A stretch of 64,000 bases of DNA from Candidatus Colinaster equi. Lineage in GTDB: Bacteria; Bacillota; Clostridia; Lachnospirales; Lachnospiraceae. The DNA is taken from the NCBI GenBank assembly GCA_018064425.1, contig JAGHVF010000020.1:59611-123610 (forward strand). Reading direction: 5' to 3'. The notes under the pieces were generated by a model that was given only the letters and a program-made list of their open reading frames with translations, did no database searches and was not told the origin of the DNA. Shown piece after piece: positions 1 through 10,129 of this stretch; positions within the stretch are counted from its first letter, which is position 1; every line of letters begins with the position of its first letter. A program made the translations under genes and the position numbers.

Positions 1-1367
1 GTAATCAAAGAATCTATATAATCGTGCATCTTCTTATATTTTTCTTCAATTATGATGCGCTGCTTCGGTACTTCATATAATATCGTATACCACTCACTTG
101 CATCCGATACTTCAGGCTTTCTGGCAAGTCCTATCGGTGGCTCGTCATGATATTCCATCCAATCCAGATAATTTCCAAGGCTCATATCATAATCCCAACC
201 GGGACCGGCATAAAGTCTGTCATCAATGCCGTCACTGTCTTTATAGAAATATTCGCTTGACACTCCGGCATCATAATTTTTTGTAATCACGTTGACAAGA
301 TACTTGGCAGCAAAGGAACGCTCATCAATATAGTCATCGTACACCTGCATACCATACTGTTCATGCATATCAGCCGAATTGATAACTTCCTCGACTTCGT
401 TCATATACTCCGCCAAATACTCAATCTGTTCCTTGGAGCAATATCTTGGAGATGAAACAATAAAATGTTCATCCATATCTGTTATAAAACAGCTCTCGTT
501 TGTTGCATACTCTGTATCATATCTCTGCGCATATTCACGTTCAATAATATATCCGCCGGTAATGTCATCAGGATTGGTATCAAGATTCCATCCTTTCATC
601 TTTTCCGTCTCATATGTCTTGTATGATTCATAATTGGCATGGTCATACAGTTCATCCATTGACGCTTCCATATCGGTTATATTTACTCTTTCGCTACCGA
701 CATCAATGGTTGCCTTCAGATAATAATTGCCTGCGTAATCACCGTTCACATACAGATCGCAAAACCTTCCGGGATATGAATACGGTACGCCCGCTTTCTG
801 TTCCATATTAAAAGCTATATCATTCCGGACAAGTGTTGCATCACTGGCATTGGCATATAGCGCATATCCTGTTCCTGTTCCGAGTCCAAGTAGAGACACC
901 TCTTCTTTAAGAACAATTCTATATGGTTTCTTTTCCCAATTCATCCAACTGTAATTGCCTCTGCCGCCAAATTTCTTGATGCCGCCGGAATATACTCTGT
1001 TACCGTCCTCATCATATACTCGTATCTTCGCTCTTTCGGAATATTCCTTATCGGCAAGAATATCATCGAGCTTACCTGACTTTGTATCAATATATACTGT
1101 CGGAAGATTTGCCGAGTGCATCACAGTATACTGCACATTTTTTGCATTGGGTGACATACGTGTTATATTATCGTCTGCATATGAAGGCATAAAAAAGTAC
1201 ACTTTTCCATCTGACCAAAACGCATTGATTCTCTCGTCACCTACAGTAGCATACATATACTCAGTCTTCGAAAGTCCTCTGCTGTCTGCTACTCCCATCA
1301 CCATTATGCCTGTTATGGCCGCTATGATGATTAATATTCTGATACTCTTCTTTGTTTTCTCACCCAT
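1..1367 (-). CDS. CotH kinase-like secreted protein (C-terminus beyond window)
   Basis: This reading frame is absent from the ORF track because it runs off the left edge; about 455 codons are visible without a stop. It begins MGEKTKKSIRILIIIAAIT, a membrane anchor or signal segment. The body has the CotH family pattern: GGRGNYSWMNWEKKPYRI, then a SLLGLG...YANASDATLVRNDIAF block, VNGDYAGNYYLK, and GPGWDYDMSLGN, equivalent to the family's WDxDxxxGN motif. CotH proteins are atypical kinases first known from spore coats; in polysaccharide loci their substrate is usually unknown. The start overlaps the end of the YfhO gene by 37 bp in another frame, suggesting translational coupling. Family assignment is firm; role in the EPS locus is inferred. 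Confidence 0.8.
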   Translation of the reverse strand, partial: MGEKTKKSIRILIIIAAITGIMVMGVADSRGLSKTEYMYATVGDERINAFWSDGKVYFFMPSYADDNITRMSPNAKNVQYTVMHSANLPTVYIDTKSGKLDDILADKEYSERAKIRVYDEDGNRVYSGGIKKFGGRGNYSWMNWEKKPYRIVLKEEVSLLGLGTGTGYALYANASDATLVRNDIAFNMEQKAGVPYSYPGRFCDLYVNGDYAGNYYLKATIDVGSERVNITDMEASMDELYDHANYESYKTYETEKMKGWNLDTNPDDITGGYIIEREYAQRYDTEYATNESCFITDMDEHFIVSSPRYCSKEQIEYLAEYMNEVEEVINSADMHEQYGMQVYDDYIDERSFAAKYLVNVITKNYDAGVSSEYFYKDSDGIDDRLYAGPGWDYDMSLGNYLDWMEYHDEPPIGLARKPEVSDASEWYTILYEVPKQRIIIEEKYKKMHDYIDSLI

Positions 1368-4027
1368 GTATATGCTACCGCCAATATCACCAAAATAATT
1401 GCAACTATCGTAATGAAACTGCCTGCAATCATTCCTACCGGAATAAATATCATATCAATGTTGTATTCATCCGCATCTTCGGTGTAGGGAATATACATCA
1501 TTGAATCATAAACAGCTACAGGCTCTGTTATTCTACCGTTAACACGTATATGCCATCCTTCTTCATAAGGAATTGTCAAAAATACCCCGTCTGTTTTTTT
1601 ACCGGTTATGCTCAGATGCGATGAAGATAACTTACAAATATCTGCTCCGTTTTCGACAATCATATTATATGCAGCCTGCAAAGCGTTTATATCTTCTGTC
1701 ACAAATACCACATCTCCCAGTATTGCGTTCGGATCGTCAGAGTCAATTGTTACCTTTATACTATCACCCTTATCGTAGGTACCGAGATTCAATACTTTAA
1801 GGCATGAAGCATTACCATACGACGTAAGCAATTCATCGTTAACATATATGGCAAGGCTTTGATTATATCCCAGTATATTATCAACATACATATACAGGTT
1901 TCCTTCCGCCATGGTATTGATATAATATTCCGCAGCCATTTTGTCATTGGAAGAAATATCCTTCGTTGTAACACTTGCCTTTGTAAAAAGAGATACATCC
2001 TTATTACACAATCTCGAATAAATATCTTCCTGCAAATCAAACGGAGACATATCCGGCACATGTGTCATATTACTGTCGGCTTTTTTATCTGTCGATGATA
2101 TTTTGTTAAGATCATATCCGTTAACTCCAAGTGCAATCGGTAATGCCCACGGGTTACGATATGCAGATACCTCACCGTCAACACACTTCTCATATCCCTC
2201 ATGTACATCGTGCACACCATCGCTAAGAATATAACGTATACCTAAAAGACTGTCCGCCGTAGCGGTATTGTCATAGCCGTAATGAGTATATAATTCATCA
2301 TCATTAAAGCCTAATCTCTGCAAGAAATATCTGACATATATCATTCCGGCCGAACTGTAATGAGTTACACCGTTATACCCAAATTGCATGGCATCATTTT
2401 GCTGTCGCGGATTAAGATTCTCCATGCGGTAAAATGATGTATCCTCATTTGTCACCTTTTTCACTGTCGACTCTGTGGTTACAACCTTAGCACGATAATC
2501 CGACATATCTTCGTTATTCATCGACTGATATATATATGTATATCCGGCATTGGCACATAATTCACCTACCAGTACGGTCGCAGTCACCGCAAGTAACGCA
2601 ATCTCCAATCGTTTGATGGGTTGTCCGCATTTTCGAACCGCTATAAGGCTTACAATAATCAATGCATATACAGCCAACAATCCCCAATTAACCGCTATAG
2701 TATAAGTACTTATATGGTCATATCTTAATCTCAATACCTCATAAAAAATCACACCGATTATTACTGTCACACACGCAAGTGAAATATATGGATAGTATTT
2801 GAATCCATTATCTGTTGTGTCAGCACTGTCAAGATAATCAATGATGGTATCGTACGAGCACAATATCATTAAGAACACCCACATATATGCCTGTCTGTAA
2901 GGATGTCCTGACGGCTCCATTCCCGCATGCCAAAAGAGATTAAGTCCATCTATGCAAAAGGATGCAAGCAAAAATGCAGCAATTACACCCCTGCCGATTT
3001 TCTCTCTTGCAGGTATACGTCTTACAAAGAAATACAGTAATGCCAAGAACAGCATCAGCACACCGCAATATACTTGCGGCAGTCCGAATCTCGCCTCAAT
3101 ATAATCATATGACATTGTAGGCAGCTTTGATAAAACATCTCGAATAATAAGATTTTTGCCTGTCAATTCCAATCCGAGTTTCGTAATATCCTTAGGGCTG
3201 TTAGCCAATTCTATTGCGGTAGGTATGAGTACGAATGCGTCCAACATAACCGACACAATTGTCGCCGCCATAACTCTGAGAATCTGTCTGATCGGATGCT
3301 TATCATGTGATGCCCAAAGGCATTTTATTGTCCATAGTCCTACAAATATCAACACACCGTACGTAATATAGTAATTACATATAAGCATATATGCCAACAC
3401 AAATGTATATGGCAGCATTGAACAAAAATGATACTTCTTATCATCACACGCGCATTTCTTCAGCATATGCTCAAGTGCCCATATAATAATCGGGAGTAGC
3501 ATCACCACATCTATCCACATCATGTTCATGCTGTGTGCAAACAAAAAGCCTGACATTGCCCATGATATTGCGCAAATATCTGTAACAAGATAACGAATGT
3601 GACTATTCCTGCCACGATATCTTGATAATAAAAACGCATACATAATCATTGCCGATACAGCCAGTTTAATGCCTATCACCAGACTAACACCCATAGGCAA
3701 TAACTCATTGGGAAACGGAAGCAGCAACAGTAAAAACGGGCTGGAAATGTAATAGATATCAAATCCGCACATTGCAGATCCCAACGCTGTCGAAAACGAA
3801 TAGACCAAATTATTTTCGCCGTTCCATATGCTTTTCATATAAGCGTAGTAATCAATGTACTGGCGCTTCATGTCATACATCAAAAAAGTCTCATTGCCAA
3901 ACGGTGTAACGTGACATGCACAAAGTACAACAAGATATATGGCCAGTGTCAATACACCGGCCAAACACGCATATGCAATATTCAATTTACGTGTTCTGTT
4001 TATCTCACTTGTTTTATTCTTAACCAT
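1331..4027 (-). CDS. YfhO family multi-pass membrane protein
   Basis: 898 aa. The N-terminal half is a chain of hydrophobic helices with the YfhO hallmark around residues 45-100 (FLMYDMKRQYIDYYAYM, then SFSTALGSAMCGFDIYYISSPF). A long extracytoplasmic region (about 510-850) follows, with one last TM helix and a basic tail (VRKQRRVSEY). YfhO proteins are GT-C-like and in Firmicutes are implicated in glycosylating lipoteichoic acid or other surface glycans using lipid-linked sugars. It starts 28 bp inside the preceding GT2 gene and ends 37 bp inside the CotH-like gene, so the three are probably translated as a coupled set. The substrate cannot be read from sequence. Confidence 0.88.
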   Translation of the reverse strand: MVKNKTSEINRTRKLNIAYACLAGVLTLAIYLVVLCACHVTPFGNETFLMYDMKRQYIDYYAYMKSIWNGENNLVYSFSTALGSAMCGFDIYYISSPFLLLLLPFPNELLPMGVSLVIGIKLAVSAMIMYAFLLSRYRGRNSHIRYLVTDICAISWAMSGFLFAHSMNMMWIDVVMLLPIIIWALEHMLKKCACDDKKYHFCSMLPYTFVLAYMLICNYYITYGVLIFVGLWTIKCLWASHDKHPIRQILRVMAATIVSVMLDAFVLIPTAIELANSPKDITKLGLELTGKNLIIRDVLSKLPTMSYDYIEARFGLPQVYCGVLMLFLALLYFFVRRIPAREKIGRGVIAAFLLASFCIDGLNLFWHAGMEPSGHPYRQAYMWVFLMILCSYDTIIDYLDSADTTDNGFKYYPYISLACVTVIIGVIFYEVLRLRYDHISTYTIAVNWGLLAVYALIIVSLIAVRKCGQPIKRLEIALLAVTATVLVGELCANAGYTYIYQSMNNEDMSDYRAKVVTTESTVKKVTNEDTSFYRMENLNPRQQNDAMQFGYNGVTHYSSAGMIYVRYFLQRLGFNDDELYTHYGYDNTATADSLLGIRYILSDGVHDVHEGYEKCVDGEVSAYRNPWALPIALGVNGYDLNKISSTDKKADSNMTHVPDMSPFDLQEDIYSRLCNKDVSLFTKASVTTKDISSNDKMAAEYYINTMAEGNLYMYVDNILGYNQSLAIYVNDELLTSYGNASCLKVLNLGTYDKGDSIKVTIDSDDPNAILGDVVFVTEDINALQAAYNMIVENGADICKLSSSHLSITGKKTDGVFLTIPYEEGWHIRVNGRITEPVAVYDSMMYIPYTEDADEYNIDMIFIPVGMIAGSFITIVAIILVILAVAYTWVRKQRRVSEY

Positions 4028-5025
4028 ACTCTGTGAATCTTTCTTATTGTTCTCGGATTATATGACATCAATGTCAGATACAATCTGTTTTTCTTTGTTA
4101 ATAATCCGTTATGTTTGATGCTTTCTCTGTTATCCTTAATATATCTACATACATTCACATAGAACTCATTGGAGTCATTCATCTGTGAAATTGGAATATG
4201 TAACAGATAATCAAGTCTTTGATACAGTGCAAATCTTTTTGCATACTCTGCCATATCAGGCAAATATTCGGCCACTGCCTCTTCTACCCAGTCGGCATTA
4301 TCCACTATGTCGATAAATACACGGCTGAAATCTTCTTTATCTTTACGTCTGCTGTTACTACCGATTCTGTAAAAAACATGATATGCCTGCTTAGGCAAAA
4401 TCACATAACTGTCTACCTGCTTACCAATCTTATTGCCCTTATCATCAATCCCCAACAGCATTTGCATCAGCAAAAAGAAATCTTCATTCAATCGACCTTC
4501 CGGAAATGACCTGCCCTCAAACAGCTCTGCCTTGGTCAACCTGGTACAAAAGCTGCAATCTCCTCTGTGCATCAATAGTTCTTCTATCTGCTTTCGTCCG
4601 CTAATCATTAATTCTTCGGTTGGAGGAACACACACGTCGGGTAACTTATTGCCAAGTGCATCTATCTCGTCTCGTGATATCTGCGCCATCACAAGATTAT
4701 TCTCGCGTATTGCCTGCATCATAAGACTGACATAGTCGCTGTCAATATAGTCATCACTGTCTACGAATCCTATATATTCTCCCTTTGCTTTACTCAGTCC
4801 TAAGTTACGCGCACTTGATGACCCTCCGTTTTCCTTATGGAACACACGAATACGTTTATCGGTAGTCGCAAGCTCATCACATACATTACCGGTGCCATCG
4901 TTTGAACCGTCATCAACCAGTAATATTTCCAATTCATCATAATCCTGATTACATACACTCTCGACGCAACGAACCAAATATTCACGCTCAATATTATAGA
5001 TTGGAATAATAATCGATACTAACAT
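4000..5025 (-). CDS. Family 2 glycosyltransferase
   Basis: 341 aa. GT-A fold enzyme: N-terminal LVSIIIPIYNIEREYL, nucleotide-binding VDDGSNDGTGNV, the SSSARNLGLSKAKGEYIGF segment and the metal-binding VDSDDYID. It should transfer a nucleotide-activated sugar to the growing repeat unit at the inner face of the membrane. There is no C-terminal TM segment. The start at 5025 has AAGGATAACATT just upstream. It lies 22 bp after a GT4 gene and overlaps the YfhO gene by 28 bp, so it belongs to the large minus-strand EPS operon. Donor and acceptor are not predictable. Confidence 0.9.
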   Translation of the reverse strand: MLVSIIIPIYNIEREYLVRCVESVCNQDYDELEILLVDDGSNDGTGNVCDELATTDKRIRVFHKENGGSSSARNLGLSKAKGEYIGFVDSDDYIDSDYVSLMMQAIRENNLVMAQISRDEIDALGNKLPDVCVPPTEELMISGRKQIEELLMHRGDCSFCTRLTKAELFEGRSFPEGRLNEDFFLLMQMLLGIDDKGNKIGKQVDSYVILPKQAYHVFYRIGSNSRRKDKEDFSRVFIDIVDNADWVEEAVAEYLPDMAEYAKRFALYQRLDYLLHIPISQMNDSNEFYVNVCRYIKDNRESIKHNGLLTKKNRLYLTLMSYNPRTIRKIHRVWLRIKQVR

Positions 5026-5047
5026 AATGTTATCCTTGTCTTATTCT

Positions 5048-6283
5048 CTATTCGCCTAAGCGACCACTTGCCCAAAAGTCAGGTTTTATCAATTCAGCTA
5101 CCGACAACGGTCCCTCGCTTGGCGGGCAGATATGACCATTGGTAATCTGATTGCACATGTCCATTACTCGATGCGCCGCAATCTCCGCATTCCAATTTGT
5201 GACAATGGTGTCATAAGCTGCACGTCCGTATTTTTCAATAAGCTGCGGATTCTCAAACAGAGTCACCACCTTGGCTTTCATATCATCATATTCACCCTTA
5301 TGATACAGCAGTCCGTTCTCTCCGTCTTTTATCAGAAAAGGCGCGGCTCCCGTTTCATCATTGGCAATCGGTACCAGTCCCGCATTCATGCCTTCGTTGA
5401 TTACTGCGCCCCATCCTTCAAGGAAATTGCTGGTAAAAATGTGGATGTGACATTTTTCCATTATATCCCTAACCTCGTTCGCCGACGCATAACCATGAAA
5501 CGTAATATAGTCTTCAATCATCTCATATTCGGCAGATTGTTTTAGTTCCTCTTCCATTTGACCACCGCCTATCATATGGATATGAAATCTATATCCCAGA
5601 TAGCACATATCAGCCGCCAGTCTTACCATATACTCGGGATGCTTGAGCGGAATAAAACGTCCGGCCCACACAATCTGTATATCTTTATCGGTAAGTGTCG
5701 GAGGCTCTATCGGAAGTTCTTCACTTGCATATATCTCTACCTGATTAAGCTTTTCCTTCTTCTCCCACAACCCGGCCACGTTCTCGTACCGCCTCGTTGC
5801 GGGAAAATATCCGAATTTGTACATTTTATTCTTATATGCACCAATTAACAAATAATCGGAAGCAACATATGCTCCGTTACACAATAAGTATACCGGTAGC
5901 TTACGCAAAGAAGTATGTGATTTATATTTGGCGATAAGGCCTTTGGGCGAAACAAATCTCCACTGACCTTCACGATATATTCGCTCGCTTATTCTAATTG
6001 CCGGTTTGCCACTACGCAGTCTGCTTCTTACAATTGACTCATCACGAATCCATCCAACAATCAACACATCGCAATTATCAATCAATTCCTGCGCTTTTGT
6101 AGGATTCTCATATGCATAGACAACGTATGGGCACGCTGTATCCGATGACCATCCCATTTGTTTACGCTCGTCGGACATCTCTTCCGTGGCAATAAATCTG
6201 AATGAATCGTCAATCGCATACATTGCATCGCAAAACGGTATCTGATGATGATTAATAAAATTTGATACAAATGTTATTTGCAT
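5048..6283 (-). CDS. Family 4 glycosyltransferase
   Basis: 411 aa, GT-B fold. The C-terminal half has IQIVWAGRFIPLKHPEYMV (donor-binding domain start) and the EGWGAVINEGMNAGLVPIA motif of retaining GT4 enzymes. The N-terminal domain is shorter and less conserved. The gene starts inside the last 10 bp of the upstream GT4 gene (6274), which is typical of coupled glycosyltransferase genes. It probably adds one sugar of the exopolysaccharide repeat; which one is not determinable. Confidence 0.88.
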   Translation of the reverse strand: MQITFVSNFINHHQIPFCDAMYAIDDSFRFIATEEMSDERKQMGWSSDTACPYVVYAYENPTKAQELIDNCDVLIVGWIRDESIVRSRLRSGKPAIRISERIYREGQWRFVSPKGLIAKYKSHTSLRKLPVYLLCNGAYVASDYLLIGAYKNKMYKFGYFPATRRYENVAGLWEKKEKLNQVEIYASEELPIEPPTLTDKDIQIVWAGRFIPLKHPEYMVRLAADMCYLGYRFHIHMIGGGQMEEELKQSAEYEMIEDYITFHGYASANEVRDIMEKCHIHIFTSNFLEGWGAVINEGMNAGLVPIANDETGAAPFLIKDGENGLLYHKGEYDDMKAKVVTLFENPQLIEKYGRAAYDTIVTNWNAEIAAHRVMDMCNQITNGHICPPSEGPLSVAELIKPDFWASGRLGE

Positions 6284-7575
6284 AATTCACCGTATATTTC
6301 CATTAATCTGTTATAGTTTCTATCCGCATCATGTGTGAAACATGCTCTGTTTAATGCAGCCGCACTTAAGCTAAGTGCTTTCGCATCATCGTCCCATATA
6401 GAACATATATCATCTGCAAGCCCCGATGTGTTACCTACTTCGAATAGTAAGCCCTCTTCCTCATCATTAATCATATCCGGTATACCACCTGTCCTGGTTG
6501 CAACCACCGGTACTCCCAAAAGCATTGCCTCACCCATTGAATTGGGAGAATTCTCTATCGAAGAAGCACATACATATGTATGGCACATAAGGTATTGTTC
6601 CTTCATCTGCGTAACATCAAGTCTGCCCAGAAAAGTTACTTTATCATGCAAATGATATGTATCCATAATGCTGTTTAGATACTTACCATATGTGCTTAAC
6701 TTTATTTTGCTCTTTAAAGTATCACGCTTTGCAACATTATTACCTGCTACAAATATGCGGGCATCCGGATATCTGTCAAGTATTCCGGGCATTGCCTCCA
6801 ACACCGTATGTAATCCCTTAAGCGGATAATCACCCTGACTTACAAATATTGTATGTCGGTTACACTCATTAAGATCCCATGTGCCGGAATAGAATTCTTC
6901 TCTCAAAGTCTCATTCATATGAAAATATCTGACGTTTGGATTGAACTTCTTACTGACACTCATGTCAAATGATGTTCTTCCCGTAACATTATCGGCAAGA
7001 GTCAATGCTTCTTTTTCATATTCGCCGCGCTCTAAGAACTTTGCTCTTGCAGCCGCAATATTATCCTTTTTCAAAATATCCCTAAATGTATAAGCATGCG
7101 TTATTTCGCTTGGAACATCAGCCGTGTAGACTTCACCGCATTTGTGTATTATGCCCTGCAAGCCGATTAGCAACCTCGGTGCCTCACCCTTGTCTAAAGA
7201 CATAGATTTAACGGTTCTGGCCATAGCAAGAGTATGTGGATATTCGGTGCCGAACACATGCACCACATCAGGCTTATAATCCTCTATTATCTCCAAAAAT
7301 CTTGCAGACATGGACAAACAATAATCTTCAGGTTTTTTAATATCTTCGTAAAATGAATATACGGGCACTTGCATTGTCTCAGTTAACATAACATCAGTGC
7401 GCTGTTCACTCTCTCTGTCTGCTACAGGATAGGCTATTGCAAGTGACACATCGTTATCCCCCTGCATCATCCGATTAAGTGCACCGGTTATCCAACCTTC
7501 CTTTACACTACCCTCCATATTCATTTTATCCGCAACCTGTTTTGGTAAAAACAGGCATAACCACAATACCTTCAT
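6274..7575 (-). CDS. Family 4 glycosyltransferase
   Basis: 433 aa from the chosen start. The ORF track begins 11 codons earlier (7608), but MKVLWLCLFLPKQ at 7575 follows GAGGATAGTT and opens the Rossmann strand directly, so 7575 is preferred; this also removes the overlap with the SulP gene. Motifs are HTIFVSQGDYPLKGLH (GT-B domain 2) and SSIENSPNSMGEAMLLGVP, the GT4 E-x7-E region, followed by VVATRTGGIPDMI. A sugar transferase of the EPS pathway, overlapping the next GT4 gene by 10 bp. Confidence 0.88.
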   Translation of the reverse strand: MKVLWLCLFLPKQVADKMNMEGSVKEGWITGALNRMMQGDNDVSLAIAYPVADRESEQRTDVMLTETMQVPVYSFYEDIKKPEDYCLSMSARFLEIIEDYKPDVVHVFGTEYPHTLAMARTVKSMSLDKGEAPRLLIGLQGIIHKCGEVYTADVPSEITHAYTFRDILKKDNIAAARAKFLERGEYEKEALTLADNVTGRTSFDMSVSKKFNPNVRYFHMNETLREEFYSGTWDLNECNRHTIFVSQGDYPLKGLHTVLEAMPGILDRYPDARIFVAGNNVAKRDTLKSKIKLSTYGKYLNSIMDTYHLHDKVTFLGRLDVTQMKEQYLMCHTYVCASSIENSPNSMGEAMLLGVPVVATRTGGIPDMINDEEEGLLFEVGNTSGLADDICSIWDDDAKALSLSAAALNRACFTHDADRNYNRLMEIYGELCK

Positions 7576-7597
7576 AACTATCCTCTGTTTTACGATA

Positions 7598-9250
7598 TTA
7601 CATCTCAATTACTTTGGAAGCTCGATTAAGTGCATCATCAATATGAGCACAGAAATTTTCTTCACCGACTTTTTGTATAAAGTCACTCTTTTGCATTGTT
7701 TTGTAAGGCTGTTCATTAACATGTGAAAAAATCAAAGTTACACCTTTTTTCACACATTTTTCATATAACACTTCAAGTGAATGCATTGCCGTAGCATCAA
7801 GTGCCGGAACACCACGCATACGGATAACCAATGCTTTCGTATAATCCTTCGTTGTAATCTCTGCGATTCTGTCAGATGCACCGAAGAACATCGGTCCGCA
7901 TATTTCATATACACGTACCTGCTTTGGTACTTCTCTAATCTCAATTCTGTCAGGATCGTCTTCATCATCGAAATACTTCCAGCCCTTTATCTCAGACTCA
8001 TCACTCATTCGTTTCATGAAGAGTACGCAAGCTGCAATCATACCAATCTCGATAGCAACAACAAGATCAAATACAACAGTAAGAATGAAGGTCGCAATAA
8101 GTACCGCAGAATCACTCTTAGGCGCTGTCTTACACAAATGAGCAAATGTCTTATAACCGCACATATTATATGCAACAATAAATAGAATGGCTGCAATCGT
8201 CGGCATAGGAATAAGCGCTGCATATGGCATCAATACAACAAGTACCAATATTAACACTACGGAATGAACCATTCCCGCTATAGGTGTACGACCACCGTTC
8301 TTGATATTAGCTGCAGTTCTTGCAATAGCACCGGTAGCCGGAATTCCGCCAAAAAGTGCTGAACCGATATTGCCGGCACCCTGTGCAATAAGTTCCATAT
8401 TAGAACGATGCTTAGATGCAATCATACTATCGGCAACTACACATGACAGCAATGATTCAATCGCCGCCAATATAGCTATCGTCACACCATCCGACAATTC
8501 CGAAGTAATCACATCAAATGTAATATGCGGTATTGTCGGCATAGGCAACCCTGCCTTGATTGTGTACAAATCTCCGATAGTATTACACTTTATCGGAAGG
8601 AATTTCACAATAAGCACACCAACAATTACGGCAATCAAAGAGCCCGGTATCTTCTCACAAATATGTGGCCATATAATCAAAATAGCCAATGAGATAACAC
8701 CGACAATAAGTGCATTTACATTTACAGTCTCGAAATTCGTGACAAGTGCTTTAATCTTTGCCATCGAATCAATAGGCTTTGCGCCGTCCAAATATGTCAC
8801 ACCGAAAAAGTCTTTTAACTGACCTATAACAATAGTTACCGCAATACCTGCCGTAAAACCTGTGGTAATAGTGTACGGAATAAATTTAATCAGACTTCCC
8901 AGTCTGCAAAATCCCATAACAATCAGTAAAATACCGGCAATAATTGTTGCAACAATCAAACCGTCCATACCGTTACGTGCCACAATTCCTGCTACTATTG
9001 TAGCAAATGCTGCTGTCGGTCCCGCAATCTGTACACGGCTGCCTCCCAAAAAGGAAATAATGAATCCGGCTACAATCGCAGTATAAATACCTTCTTCCGG
9101 ACCCACACCTGATGCAAGTGCAAGAGCAATAGATAACGGCAACGCTATAATCGCCACAATCACTCCCGATATGACATCAGTAATAAGCTGTTTTTTCGTG
9201 TAACCTTTCATTACACTAAACAGCTTCGGTTTAAGTTTCTCTTTATTCAT
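7598..9250 (-). CDS. SulP family anion transporter with STAS domain
   Basis: 550 aa. The N-terminal 400 residues form the SulP (SLC26) membrane domain: ITDVISGVIVAIIALPLSIALALASGVGPEEGIYTAIVAGF, the typical opening of the family, then repeated helices. Residues about 440-545 are a STAS domain (VRVYEICGPMFFGASDRI and LVIRMRGVPALDATAMHSLE, which carries the conserved loop). The substrate may be sulfate, bicarbonate or another anion; sequence does not decide. It sits between glycosyltransferase genes with 22-25 bp gaps and its own GGAGGATATT ribosome site. Its presence in an EPS operon is unusual. Confidence 0.92.
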   Translation of the reverse strand: MNKEKLKPKLFSVMKGYTKKQLITDVISGVIVAIIALPLSIALALASGVGPEEGIYTAIVAGFIISFLGGSRVQIAGPTAAFATIVAGIVARNGMDGLIVATIIAGILLIVMGFCRLGSLIKFIPYTITTGFTAGIAVTIVIGQLKDFFGVTYLDGAKPIDSMAKIKALVTNFETVNVNALIVGVISLAILIIWPHICEKIPGSLIAVIVGVLIVKFLPIKCNTIGDLYTIKAGLPMPTIPHITFDVITSELSDGVTIAILAAIESLLSCVVADSMIASKHRSNMELIAQGAGNIGSALFGGIPATGAIARTAANIKNGGRTPIAGMVHSVVLILVLVVLMPYAALIPMPTIAAILFIVAYNMCGYKTFAHLCKTAPKSDSAVLIATFILTVVFDLVVAIEIGMIAACVLFMKRMSDESEIKGWKYFDDEDDPDRIEIREVPKQVRVYEICGPMFFGASDRIAEITTKDYTKALVIRMRGVPALDATAMHSLEVLYEKCVKKGVTLIFSHVNEQPYKTMQKSDFIQKVGEENFCAHIDDALNRASKVIEM

Positions 9251-9275
9251 AATATCCTCCTCATAAGACGGATAT

Positions 9276-10121
9276 CTATCGTTTCAAACGATAAACACTC
9301 GACTTTAACTTATTATATACACCCGACAATTTGGGGTTTTCAGCTATCATAGTTCTTAGCTTAGCACCGCTTAGCAGCATTATCCACCTATAATATGTAG
9401 CCTTACTTCCCATATATTTACCGGTTATATCTCTGTGCTCGGCTGCAGACTTCTTTCTGTTCTCCGCCGTCTCCGAAAAACCACCACCTTCATAATCGCA
9501 TACCACTACATCCATATAATGCACATTTGCATTACGCTTATAACAGCAATACAGAAAATGTTCATAATCGGCTCTCACTCGATACGTCGTAATATATGCT
9601 CTGTCGGCAAACAATCCAATGTCATAAAAACATACTTGATGACAAGGCACGTTACGATACAGTGCAAATTCATTAAGCTTCGGACATGACATCACTGTCG
9701 TTTTTGTTAACAGATTATATTGATTACCATAATATATTCCGGATGCAAGTTGCTTTCCGTCAATCAGCTCAGCTACTTTTTGCAGTACATCCTTATCATG
9801 AAAAACATCGCCGCAATTAAGGAACTGTACATATGTACATTCCTCCTGCCCATACAAATCATTGGCAGTGTGCACGGCCTGATTCATTGCATCATATATT
9901 CCCGTATCCTTACAACCAATGATAGTAGTTCTGTCTGTCCTGCCATCAATATCAAAATATCCGTCACGCTTAAGCGACTTTAGCGAATCATCAGTCGAAC
10001 CACCGTCTTTTATTATTACTCTCGTAAACGGATAAGTTTGCTCATATATACTGTTCAATGTTTCTTTCAGTTTGTCTCCGGAATTGAGACAGACCACAAT
10101 AATAACAAACTTTATTTTCAT
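9276..10121 (-). CDS. Family 2 glycosyltransferase (WcaA-like)
   Basis: 281 aa from MKIKFVIIVVCLNSG; the ORF track start four codons upstream is less likely because GAGGAAAAAT precedes the second ATG. Motifs: KETLNSIYEQTYPFTRVIIKDGGSTDDSL for nucleotide binding and TYVQFLNCGDVFHD, the variant of the DxD region seen in WcaA-type GT2 enzymes. It begins 8 bp after the EpsG-like polymerase gene. Likely a repeat-unit transferase. Confidence 0.87.
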   Translation of the reverse strand: MKIKFVIIVVCLNSGDKLKETLNSIYEQTYPFTRVIIKDGGSTDDSLKSLKRDGYFDIDGRTDRTTIIGCKDTGIYDAMNQAVHTANDLYGQEECTYVQFLNCGDVFHDKDVLQKVAELIDGKQLASGIYYGNQYNLLTKTTVMSCPKLNEFALYRNVPCHQVCFYDIGLFADRAYITTYRVRADYEHFLYCCYKRNANVHYMDVVVCDYEGGGFSETAENRKKSAAEHRDITGKYMGSKATYYRWIMLLSGAKLRTMIAENPKLSGVYNKLKSSVYRLKR

Positions 10122-10129
10122 ATTTTTCC

